A stretch of DNA of 6,572 nt, taken from assembly GCA_024401915.1 (NCBI GenBank), contig JAKSKA010000083.1, positions 1-6,572 on the forward strand, written 5' to 3'. A program made the translations under genes and the position numbers. Positions 1 to 5,851 of this stretch are shown one piece after another (positions within the stretch are counted from its first letter, which is position 1; every line of letters starts with the position of its first letter). The notes below the pieces were generated by a model. It was not told the origin of the DNA. It saw only the letters and a list, made by a program, of their open reading frames with translations, and made no database searches. The DNA comes from Bacteroidales bacterium. GTDB lineage: Bacteria > Bacteroidota > Bacteroidia > Bacteroidales > UBA932.

Positions 1-50
1 ACGACACCCAGAACCACAATCTGGTGCTCTACCAACTGAACTAATCGCAC
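1..50 (-). tRNA. tRNA-His (anticodon GUG), 3' part cut off by the window edge
   Basis: Read on the minus strand, positions 50 to 1 give the 5' two thirds of a tRNA. The acceptor strand is GTGCGAT, followed by TA. The D-arm stem GTTC/GAGC surrounds a TTGG-type D loop. The anticodon stem CCAGA/TCTGG pairs fully, and its 7-base loop TTGTGGT carries GTG at positions 17-15, so it decodes histidine codons. The base just upstream (51, G on the minus strand) fits the extra G-1 that marks histidine tRNAs and is read by histidyl-tRNA synthetase. The T arm, the 3' acceptor strand and any CCA lie outside the window. A promoter sits 18 bases upstream, so the tRNA is transcribed independently of radC or leads a tRNA cluster that continues beyond the edge. 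Confidence 0.93.
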
Positions 51-68
51 CGTGTCAGTAAGATTTTG

Positions 69-100
69 CAAAGATACGTATTTTTTTTGACCTTGCAACA
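69..100 (-). promoter_or_regulatory. Bacteroidota-type promoter for tRNA-His
   Basis: On the minus strand, TATCTTTG at 76-69 matches the Bacteroidota primary sigma factor -7 consensus TAnnTTTG exactly. TTG at 98-96 lies 19 bases upstream, the expected place for the -33 element (consensus TTTG). Transcription would begin near 62-64, giving a leader of about 11-13 bases before the tRNA that RNase P would remove. The spacer contains an A-rich run (T8 on the plus strand at 81-88). The promoter begins only 16 bases after the radC stop codon. This is the best-formed promoter in the window and the main non-protein evidence for the phylum. Confidence 0.75.
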
Positions 101-115
101 CAAAGCGGCTCTTTT

Positions 116-808
116 TCACAATGGAATCTTGACGGTCCTTTCCTCGTCGAAGGAGTAGTACCTGTCGTCACATATAATGACGTGGTCCACCAGGGTTACA
201 TCGAAGGGCGAAAGTGCCTTTTTCAATTTCTGCGTCTGCCTGAGGTCCGCCTCCGACGGGACCGGGTTGCCGGACGGATGGTTGTGTACCATTATGATTC
301 CGGACGCCCGGGCCTCTATGGCGCGGCGCACGATGTCCTTTATCTCGACGCCGGTGGATGTGCTGCTTCCTGACGAGACCACGCTGCGCCCTGTCAGAAC
401 GTTGCCTCTGTTGAGGAAGAGCACGCTGCAGATCTCCCTGTCCAGCCCCTTGTAGCGCGGAATCTCCAGGTCATAGACCATACGCGCCGTAACTATCGGA
501 CGTTTGTCCGCCAGGACCCGCTCCTCAAGAAATCGGCGCCCCAGTTCCAGCGCCGCGCAGATTTCCGCGCTCTTGCAGGGGCCTATCCCCCCGATCCCGC
601 ACATCTTTTCCGCACTCATCGAGAAAAGCCCGGTCAGGCTGCCTCCTCCTTCTTCGAGAAGGCGGCGCCCGAGGTCCAGGGCGCTCTCGTTCCTGTTTCC
701 GTTGCGGAGCAGGACGGCTACGAGTTCACCGTTGCTCAGCCCCTCTGTACCTGCGGCGATGATTTTCTCCCTCGGCCGCTCCTCAGTCTTCAATTCCTTC
801 ATTTTCAT
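116..808 (-). CDS. radC: RadC-family JAMM/MPN-domain protein
   Basis: This is a 230-residue protein of the RadC (UPF0758) family, which is typically about 220-235 residues. From the chosen start, the N-terminal family signature includes EERPREK and GLSNGELVAVLLRNG. A helix-hairpin-helix-like segment (GIGGIG..., about 71-92) suggests DNA contact. The C-terminal MPN fold carries the complete JAMM metal motif: Glu155, then HNHPSG with His175 and His177, Ser185 and Asp188. The metal site looks intact, so a metalloprotease-like or metal-dependent activity is plausible. The family's true role is unsettled; the old DNA-repair assignment is weak. The open frame extends to a GTG at 865, with an ATG at 856. 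I prefer ATG 808 (or ATG 802) because the family signature begins there. The extra N-terminus would also be an odd Ile-rich stretch encoded by the palindrome at 842-857. The gene is transcribed divergently from trxB. I found no convincing promoter for it. Confidence 0.9.
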   Translation of the reverse strand: MKMKELKTEERPREKIIAAGTEGLSNGELVAVLLRNGNRNESALDLGRRLLEEGGGSLTGLFSMSAEKMCGIGGIGPCKSAEICAALELGRRFLEERVLADKRPIVTARMVYDLEIPRYKGLDREICSVLFLNRGNVLTGRSVVSSGSSTSTGVEIKDIVRRAIEARASGIIMVHNHPSGNPVPSEADLRQTQKLKKALSPFDVTLVDHVIICDDRYYSFDEERTVKIPL

Positions 809-841
809 AGCGGCGGCAATATCGCAATTACTTTCCGACAC

Positions 842-857
842 TATGATAATAATCATA
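842..857. promoter_or_regulatory. AT-rich inverted repeat, candidate operator in the radC/trxB divergent region
   Basis: TATGAT (842-847) and ATCATA (852-857) are perfect 6-bp inverted arms around a 4-base AATA spacer. The site lies in the short region between the divergent radC and trxB genes, about 45 bases upstream of the trxB start. The pattern TGATAAT-n-ATCATAT shares 11 of 14 positions with the classical Fur 7-1-7 box and loosely resembles PerR-type boxes. A redox or metal regulator acting on thioredoxin reductase would make sense, but AT-rich palindromes of this size arise by chance, so binding is only inferred. Confidence 0.3.
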
Positions 858-886
858 TATTTCACCGATTTCTTCCCTTTTTATAT

Positions 887-894
887 TATATTTG
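887..894 (+). promoter_or_regulatory. TAnnTTTG (-7) element of the trxB promoter
   Basis: TATATTTG matches the Bacteroidota -7 consensus TAnnTTTG. It is followed by CAAA, the same TTTGCAAA context as the tRNA-His promoter. No good -33 TTTG occurs 19-21 bases upstream: the expected positions read ACCG, and the nearest partial match is TTTC at 860-863. The predicted transcription start is about 899-902, essentially at the trxB ATG. It would drive the trxB-bamD-rpoZ-recN run. Confidence 0.5.
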
Positions 895-901
895 CAAACT
901 T

Positions 902-1840
902 ATGGAAGCGGAAAAAGTAAAATGTCTCATTATCGGTGGAGGCCCTGCAGGCTACACCGCTGCGATTTATGCATCAAGGGCTTCGCTGAGCCCCGTCCTA
1001 TTTGAGGGTCTAGAACCGGGAGGCCAGCTGATGACCACGACGATGATCGAGAATTTCCCGGGCTTTCCCGGAGGAGTCGATGCAGCAAAACTTATGTCCG
1101 ATATGCGTGAACAGGCCGTTAAACTCGGTGCTGACATAAGGCGCGGCTCGATAAGTGCCGCCGACCTCTCCTCCAGACCTTTCAAGCTTACGACCGATGC
1201 GGGTACGGTTATCGATGCCGATTCCGTTATCGTCGCAACCGGTGCGACGGCCCGCTGGCTCGGACTCCCTTCAGAGAAGAAATTCCGGGGGATGGGCGTG
1301 AGCGCCTGCGCTACCTGCGACGGATTCTTCTACCGCAAGAAAGTCGTAGCCGTCGTCGGCGGAGGCGATACCGCCTGCGAGGAGGCATCCTATCTGGCCG
1401 GCCTCTGCAGCAAGGTCTATATGATAGTGCGCCGCGATGTCCTCAGGGCTTCTGTAGCGATGCAGGAGAGGATAAAGAGCCTCCCCAACGTCGAGATACT
1501 GTGGAACAGCAACACTCTCGAAGTGCTGGGCGATGAGACGGGCGTCACCGGTGCGCGGCTTCAGCGCAAGGATGGCGAGGTTTTTGATATAGCAGTCGAT
1601 GGATTTTTCGTGGCAATCGGCCACCACCCCTGCTCGGAGCTTGTTTCCGCATGGGTGGACACGGACAAGGAGGGATACATCATCACGGACGGTAAGTCTT
1701 CCGCAACCAGCGTAAAGGGCGTTTTTGCTGCCGGAGACGTTCAGGACCCCACCTACCGTCAGGCTGTGAACGCTGCGGCCTCGGGGTGCCGAGCCGCATT
1801 GGACGCAGAGAAGTTCCTCAAGTCAGAAGGGCTGGCCTGA
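902..1840 (+). CDS. trxB: Thioredoxin-disulfide reductase
   Basis: This 312-residue flavoenzyme uses NADPH to reduce thioredoxin in the cytoplasm, supplying electrons for ribonucleotide reductase and peroxide defence. The FAD-binding GGGPAGY is at residues 12-18. The redox-active CATC puts its disulfide cysteines at 136 and 139. The NADPH-binding GGGDTA is at 153-158, followed by VRRD (about 176-179), which contacts the 2'-phosphate and indicates NADPH over NADH. The C-terminal FAD motif FAAGDV is at 275-280, followed by YRQAVNAAASG. Length and domain order match low-molecular-weight bacterial TrxB, with no C-terminal thioredoxin fusion. The ATG at 902 gives the expected short N-terminus and is the only in-frame ATG before the FAD motif. 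It is the first gene of the plus-strand run; bamD follows after 15 bp. Confidence 0.97.
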   Translation: MEAEKVKCLIIGGGPAGYTAAIYASRASLSPVLFEGLEPGGQLMTTTMIENFPGFPGGVDAAKLMSDMREQAVKLGADIRRGSISAADLSSRPFKLTTDAGTVIDADSVIVATGATARWLGLPSEKKFRGMGVSACATCDGFFYRKKVVAVVGGGDTACEEASYLAGLCSKVYMIVRRDVLRASVAMQERIKSLPNVEILWNSNTLEVLGDETGVTGARLQRKDGEVFDIAVDGFFVAIGHHPCSELVSAWVDTDKEGYIITDGKSSATSVKGVFAAGDVQDPTYRQAVNAAASGCRAALDAEKFLKSEGLA

Positions 1841-1855
1841 GAACAGGAAAAAAGA

Positions 1856-2647
1856 ATGAAGATGAAAAGAACAGCAAAAATACTGGTACTTGCGTTTGCG
1901 CTCGCGAGCGCGTCCTGCAAGTCCGCATTCGAACTCCTTCTGGAAAGCAACGACGTCGATGCCAAGTACAAGGCGGCGTTCGAATATCTCGACCAGAAGA
2001 AATATGACAAATCGTCCCAGCTCTTCGAGTCGCTTGCAATGCTGACCAATGGTACGGAGCGCGATGACACCGTGCGCTATTACTGGGGGTTCTCGAACTA
2101 CAGCAACAAGGACTACTTCACGGCAGAAACCAATTTCTCCAATTTCCTCCAGGACTATCCGCGCAGTCCCTTCGCCGAGCCGGCCCAGTTCCTGAGGATA
2201 GACTGCCTCTTCAAGTCCACGCTTCGTTGGGAACTTGACCAGATGCCTACCTACAAGGCCCTTACCGCAATCAACGAGTACCTTCTGACCCACGACAGCG
2301 GGGCCAACGTGAATATGTGCCGGAAGATGTTGAAGACGCTGGAGGACAGGCTTGACAAGAAGGCGTTCGAGAACGCGAAACTGTATTATACGATGGAGGA
2401 TTACAAGGCCGCACGCGTCGCCTTCCGCAATATACTTAAGGATGACGCTGACAATATCTACCGCGAGCAGATTCTCTATTACACGGCGCTGTCATCGTAC
2501 AAATATGCGCTTCTGAGCGTGAAGCAGAAGCAGCAGGAGCGCTATCTGGTGTTCCGTGACGACTACCTGAACTTCATCGGCGAGTTCCCCGAATCCTCGA
2601 AGAGGAAGGAGCTCGACAACCTTTACGAAAAATCGAAACAAAAATAA
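1856..2647 (+). CDS. bamD: Outer membrane assembly lipoprotein BamD
   Basis: This 263-residue TPR lipoprotein matches BamD (YfiO/ComL), the partner of BamA that inserts beta-barrel proteins into the outer membrane. A basic N-terminus and hydrophobic stretch end in the lipobox-like SASC, putting the lipidated cysteine at residue 21. The -3 Ser is less usual than Leu or Val. The residues after the cysteine (KSAF) are not acidic, so there is no Bacteroidota surface-export signal. This fits an inner-leaflet, periplasm-facing lipoprotein. TPR-like helices cover about 36-66, 73-115 and 169-220. KYDKSSQLFESL, YPRSPFAEPAQF and the C-terminal KQQERY with EFPES are typical of Bacteroidota BamD. An AGGA (1845-1848) lies 7 bases upstream of the start. 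A second ATG two codons on (1862) is also possible. The gene sits 15 bp after trxB and 36 bp before rpoZ. Confidence 0.9.
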   Translation: MKMKRTAKILVLAFALASASCKSAFELLLESNDVDAKYKAAFEYLDQKKYDKSSQLFESLAMLTNGTERDDTVRYYWGFSNYSNKDYFTAETNFSNFLQDYPRSPFAEPAQFLRIDCLFKSTLRWELDQMPTYKALTAINEYLLTHDSGANVNMCRKMLKTLEDRLDKKAFENAKLYYTMEDYKAARVAFRNILKDDADNIYREQILYYTALSSYKYALLSVKQKQQERYLVFRDDYLNFIGEFPESSKRKELDNLYEKSKQK

Positions 2648-2656
2648 TGAAACTAT

Positions 2657-2668
2657 GCCCGCAAGGGC
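2657..2668 (+). repeat. Small GNRA-capped hairpin in the bamD-rpoZ gap
   Basis: GCCC (2657-2660) and GGGC (2665-2668) can pair as a 4-bp G:C stem closing a GCAA loop, a stable GNRA tetraloop. It lies in the 36-base gap between bamD and rpoZ, 15 bases before the rpoZ start. There is no following T run, so it is not an intrinsic terminator. It could affect mRNA stability or translation of rpoZ, or it may be chance. Confidence 0.25.
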
Positions 2669-2683
2669 TTCCGTAAATATAGT

Positions 2684-3010
2684 ATGGAAAAGAAAATACC
2701 TTCAAACACAATCACGAGGGACGTCAAATACCTCGCAGCCCCTACGGGCAACATCTACGAATCAGTAGTCATTCTCTCAAAACGTGCGAACCAGATTGCT
2801 CTCGCCGAGAAAAAGGAGCTTATGAAGAAGCTCGAGGATTTCAAGGGCGAGCACGATACTATGGACGAAGTGTTCGAGAACAAGGAGCAGATCGAGATTT
2901 CCAAGTACTACGAACGCCAGCCGAAGCCCGATCTCGTGGCGATTTCCGAGTTCGAGGCCGGTGAACTTTATTACAGGGTCGCAAAGGAAGACGCCGCACT
3001 GGAGAAATAG
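2684..3010 (+). CDS. rpoZ: RNA polymerase omega subunit, Bacteroidota type
   Basis: This 108-residue protein resembles the Bacteroidota RpoZ/Rpb6-like omega subunit, which helps the beta' subunit fold and join core RNA polymerase. The core signature runs from PSNTITRD (6-13) through TGNIYESVVILSKRANQIA (21-39), the equivalent of the conserved omega helix with its KRA motif. It continues to FENKEQIEISKYYERQPKP (64-82), typical of this phylum. It is longer than the roughly 90-residue proteobacterial omega and has a charged middle and tail. The ATG at 2684 starts the conserved region directly; no upstream Shine-Dalgarno is visible. It follows bamD, an order I recall for the phylum, and recN begins 6 bp after its stop. 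The protein family is clear, but the individual omega contacts are inferred. Confidence 0.87.
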   Translation: MEKKIPSNTITRDVKYLAAPTGNIYESVVILSKRANQIALAEKKELMKKLEDFKGEHDTMDEVFENKEQIEISKYYERQPKPDLVAISEFEAGELYYRVAKEDAALEK

Positions 3011-3016
3011 TCTCCT

Positions 3017-4693
3017 ATGCTCCGAGCCCTCCATATCAGTCACTACATACTTATCGATTCGCTCGATATCGAGTTTCCGGACGGATTGATAATTGTGACG
3101 GGACAGACAGGCGCCGGGAAGTCCATACTTCTCGGGGCCCTTTCTCTGTTGGGGGGTGGCAAGGCCGATGCTTCCGTAATCAGCCCCGGGGCATCTTCGT
3201 GTGTGGTCGAGGCTGAATTCGAACTCCCTTCGGATTCCCAGCAGCTGCGCGAACTGCTGGAGGAGAACGAAATCGAGTGTGAGGGGATTTTGCTGACCGT
3301 GCGCCGCGTAATCTCGTCAAGCGGACGCAGCCGCTCGTTCGCGGGCGACTGTCCTGTCACGGTCCAGACGCTGTCCGAACTCATATCCCATCTCGTGGAT
3401 ATCCATTCCCAGCACAGCAATATCCTTCTTTCGGACCGCCGTTTCCAGCTCTCGCTGCTGGACAGTTACGCCGGTGCGGCCGGGTGTGCGTCCGAGTGTG
3501 CCGCTGCCTGGAAAAAACTCTGTGCATTGCGCTCCGAACGCGATTCCGTCAGAGAGAAGCTGGACAGCATCAGGTTTGAAAGCGATTACAAGCAGGCGCG
3601 TTTCGAGAAGCTCCGCGATGCCAACCTTGTCTCCGGAGAGCTCGAGTCGCTTGAAGAGGAACATAAGGCTCTTTCGAACGCGGAGCAGATAAAGGAGGCT
3701 CTTGGCTCTGCGCTTCAGTTTTGGAATTCCGACTCCGGTTCGGATTCCGCCGGAATCGCCTCCTCGCTGCGCGAGTCCGTACGTGCCCTTTCGCGTGCGG
3801 GACGTTTCCTCCCCGGTCTTGAAGAACTTTCGCAGCGTCTCGAGTCAGCGCGCATAGAGTTGGACGACGTGTTCTCGGAAATCGAGGATTGCCATGCGCG
3901 CGTCGATCTCTCCCCGTCCAGCTTGGAAGCTGTCGCGGAAAGGATGTCCCTCCTCTACGGACTCCTGAAATCCTTCTCCTGTAGCGATGTGGACGGACTT
4001 ATCGCCTTGAGGGACAGTCTTTCGTCCGAACTCTCGGATCCGGCCGAACTGGAGGAAAGGCTCAATGCGCTCGAGGCTGAGATAAAGTCAGCCGGGGCGC
4101 ACCACGCTTCTTTGTGTGACGAACTAAGCAGGCTCCGCTCCGCCGCCGCGCCCCGTCTGGGGACGGAGATAACGGAGATGCTCCACGGCCTCGAACTCTC
4201 CAAATCGCTCTTCTCTGTCGAGCTTGGCCCTTCGGAACCGGGTCCTGCCGGCCGGGACAGCCTGCGCTTCCTTTTCAGCTCAGGAAGCCAGGGCGCGACA
4301 GATGTGAGGAACTGCGCTTCGGGCGGCGAGATGTCGCGTATTATGCTGTGCCTCAAGAATGTTATGGCACGTTTCCGCGGGATGCCGACAATGATCTTCG
4401 ATGAAATCGATACTGGCGTTTCGGGCAGCGTTGCATCTGCGATAGGGGAGATGCTCCGCGATATGGGTGGGAATATGCAGATACTTGCCATCACCCATCT
4501 TCCTCAGGTGGCCGCAAAAGGGGATTCCCACTATGTCGTTGAGAAGACCTCGGATGCATCGGGGCGCGACTATTCCGGAATACGGCGGCTGGAAGGGGAG
4601 CAGCGTGTGCTTGAACTCGCACGTCTGCTCAGCGGCTCTTCGGTCACCCCGGAAGCCCTTGCTAATGCAAAATCCTTATTGCAGGGTAGTTGA
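3017..4693 (+). CDS. recN: DNA repair protein RecN (SMC-like ATPase)
   Basis: This 558-residue protein is a full-length RecN, the SMC-related ATPase recruited early to double-strand breaks in the SOS/recombinational repair pathway. The N-terminal half of the ATPase head contains the Walker A GQTGAGKS (29-36) and DIHSQH (128-133), the conserved Q-loop-region motif. A long helical coiled-coil arm follows, at roughly 155-390. It is rich in Leu, Glu, Ser and Arg, with no zinc-hook CxxC. The C-terminal head carries the ABC signature CASGGEMSR (Ser435-Glu438), the Walker B IFDEIDTGVSG with Asp462 and Glu463, and the ITH switch with His494. All catalytic motifs look intact. Gln in place of Glu in Walker A is, as far as I recall, common in Bacteroidota. 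The ATG at 3017 matches the family N-terminus MLxxLxIxxYxLID. The end overlaps the convergent downstream gene by 18 bp. No SOS box was identified, and the gene appears to depend on upstream transcription. Confidence 0.96.
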   Translation: MLRALHISHYILIDSLDIEFPDGLIIVTGQTGAGKSILLGALSLLGGGKADASVISPGASSCVVEAEFELPSDSQQLRELLEENEIECEGILLTVRRVISSSGRSRSFAGDCPVTVQTLSELISHLVDIHSQHSNILLSDRRFQLSLLDSYAGAAGCASECAAAWKKLCALRSERDSVREKLDSIRFESDYKQARFEKLRDANLVSGELESLEEEHKALSNAEQIKEALGSALQFWNSDSGSDSAGIASSLRESVRALSRAGRFLPGLEELSQRLESARIELDDVFSEIEDCHARVDLSPSSLEAVAERMSLLYGLLKSFSCSDVDGLIALRDSLSSELSDPAELEERLNALEAEIKSAGAHHASLCDELSRLRSAAAPRLGTEITEMLHGLELSKSLFSVELGPSEPGPAGRDSLRFLFSSGSQGATDVRNCASGGEMSRIMLCLKNVMARFRGMPTMIFDEIDTGVSGSVASAIGEMLRDMGGNMQILAITHLPQVAAKGDSHYVVEKTSDASGRDYSGIRRLEGEQRVLELARLLSGSSVTPEALANAKSLLQGS

Positions 4694-5851
4694 GAGGTCG
4701 CGTGAATAGAGAACGCGCCTTGCTCCGCAGCTCGTCGCTCCTGGCGAAGCCGGGGATTTGAAGCGGAAGTCGGACTGCAGCCCCTTTTCGTCGATCCTGT
4801 CCAGTACTTCTGTCCAGTTGCGGCCCCAGATGGCACAGGCTTTCACGAAACAGTGGAACGTATCATAGCCGCAGAATGCGAACTGACCGGGCTCCGCATC
4901 GTATAATGCCCTGTACTTCAAGATAAAATCCTTAACCTTGCCGTTGCTGTAATCGACGTGGTAGGCTGTCGTGAGCCTGGTCTCCGCCTTGTTCATCGCC
5001 GTGACGTCTGCGTTGTCCGCAGAACGGGCCTTCGACGTCGTGTAAAGGGCGACTTCACGTCCTTTGTTCCACAGGCCGCTTATCGCTGAAATGATGTGCG
5101 ACATCGTCTCATCCTTTTCACATACCGTTATGTAGCGCCAGGTCGAGAACGGCGCTTCGCTGCAGCTGATGGAAGCAGGGGTCTGGACGATATGTGTGAT
5201 ATTCCTTTCAGACAGCTTCTCTTCAAGGAACCTCTGGATGTCGGAGCTGTCTGCGGAATCCTTTATCACCACTACCTTGTCCACATAGCGCCTTTCGCTC
5301 TCGAGCCAACCGACAAGATCCTCTATCTGCGATTCCTTCGTTGCCGGGGCCTGGATCAAGGGCTGGCCCTCCGTCATTCCGGCAGCCTTGGGGTCGAGGG
5401 GGGATATGATGTGGGAGCCTTCCGGACACAGAGCAAGCGCGTTCCTGATATCGCCGACGGAAACGGGGCCGATAAAGACGTCACTGCCCTGTATGTCGCT
5501 CTGTTTCAACGGGGTCGCTGGGTCGCTGGAATCGATGACCTTCAGGTTTATCCTGAGCCCGTCTCCGCCAAGGTCGGCGGCAGCGAGCATAGCCCCGAAA
5601 TAGAACTCCATAAAGCCCGGGTTGGGCCTCTCCGCAGTGCTCCCCAAAGGCAGATAGAGGGTCGCGTTTATTACATCGGGAATGTCGGGAACGAAAACTT
5701 TTTCAACCGATGAACTGTCAACGCTGACTGGCTCCGCGATGGTCTGCGGGGCCTTCTGGTGCGCCTCGTTGCCTTTGTACAGGTACCATTGCGCTCCTGC
5801 ATCCGCGCTTATCATCACCGCTATTGCGGCTGCCAGAACTCTGATTCTCAT
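4676..5851 (-). CDS. Secreted type-1 periplasmic binding protein (ABC-transport substrate-binding-like)
   Basis: This 391-residue protein starts with a signal peptide (basic MRIR, hydrophobic core, likely cleavage after AGA near residue 20). A Ser/Pro/Glu-rich linker runs to about residue 58. A two-lobed Leu/Ile/Val-binding-protein-like fold follows. INATLYLPLG opens the first lobe at 61-70, NPGFMEFYFGAMLAA lies at 77-91, and DVFIGPVS begins at 124. Near the C-terminus, VDYSNGKVKDFILKYRALY (299-317) followed by PGQFAFCGYD (321-330) is the signature I associate with Bacteroidota members of this family. Many relatives as I recall them carry LysM repeats in front; none is visible here. No ABC permease or ATPase is nearby, so transport is not shown and a sensing or cell-wall role is possible. 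The start at 5851 is chosen because it begins a clean signal peptide and overlaps the previous gene's stop (ATGA). The frame is open to 5935, but that extension is hydrophilic. Confidence 0.75.
   Translation of the reverse strand: MRIRVLAAAIAVMISADAGAQWYLYKGNEAHQKAPQTIAEPVSVDSSSVEKVFVPDIPDVINATLYLPLGSTAERPNPGFMEFYFGAMLAAADLGGDGLRINLKVIDSSDPATPLKQSDIQGSDVFIGPVSVGDIRNALALCPEGSHIISPLDPKAAGMTEGQPLIQAPATKESQIEDLVGWLESERRYVDKVVVIKDSADSSDIQRFLEEKLSERNITHIVQTPASISCSEAPFSTWRYITVCEKDETMSHIISAISGLWNKGREVALYTTSKARSADNADVTAMNKAETRLTTAYHVDYSNGKVKDFILKYRALYDAEPGQFAFCGYDTFHCFVKACAIWGRNWTEVLDRIDEKGLQSDFRFKSPASPGATSCGARRVLYSRDLSTTLQ
4699..4717. repeat. Inverted repeat near the convergent recN end, possible hairpin
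   Basis: CGCGT (4699-4703) and ACGCG (4713-4717) form perfect 5-bp arms around a 9-base loop. It begins 5 bases after the recN stop and lies inside the 3' end of the opposing periplasmic binding protein gene. No T run follows on either strand, so it is a weak candidate for a bidirectional terminator or RNA-end stabiliser. It is noted because no intergenic space exists for a conventional terminator here. Confidence 0.2.

Larger units (their letters stand above)
902..4693 (+). other. Probable operon trxB-bamD-rpoZ-recN
   Basis: Four genes run the same way with gaps of 15, 36 and 6 bp and no terminator or TAnnTTTG promoter visible in those gaps. The promoter candidate at 887-894 would serve all four. 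The only structured gap is bamD-rpoZ, with a GNRA hairpin at 2657-2668. Functions span cytoplasmic thiol redox, outer-membrane protein assembly, transcription and recombinational repair, as in other housekeeping runs where order reflects ancestry rather than a shared pathway. Confidence 0.6.

Noticed and set aside
75..95. T8 run after a TACGTA palindrome as a plus-strand terminator
   Set aside because: The stem would be only 3 bp, and no plus-strand gene ends there. The run is better explained as the A-rich spacer of the minus-strand tRNA promoter.
1..115. tRNA-His 3' end as an integration site for a mobile element
   Set aside because: The 3' end lies outside the window and there is no integrase or att-like repeat inside it; radC and the neighbours are ordinary chromosomal genes.
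809..865. N-terminal extension of radC from GTG 865 or ATG 856
   Set aside because: The extension (with four consecutive Ile) precedes the point where RadC family similarity starts, and it overlaps the palindrome and promoter region. ATG 808 or 802 gives the family's usual length.
504..920. Plus-strand open frame of 138 codons across the radC start and into trxB
   Set aside because: Low-complexity Ser/Arg/Pro composition typical of an antisense shadow. It lies mostly antisense to radC and runs through the divergent promoter region.
1823..2293. Minus-strand open frame of 156 codons opposite bamD
   Set aside because: bamD on the plus strand has a lipoprotein signal and TPR motifs. This frame has none and overlaps it fully.
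3955..4494. Minus-strand open frame of 179 codons inside recN
   Set aside because: Antisense to the RecN signature and Walker B regions. The Ser/Pro-rich composition reflects the opposite strand of Glu/Leu/Arg codons, and there is no family resemblance.
5096..5713. Long plus-strand open frame (205 codons) opposite the periplasmic binding protein
   Set aside because: It is a mirror of the GC-rich coding strand. The minus-strand frame has a signal peptide and family motifs, while this one has no recognisable motif.
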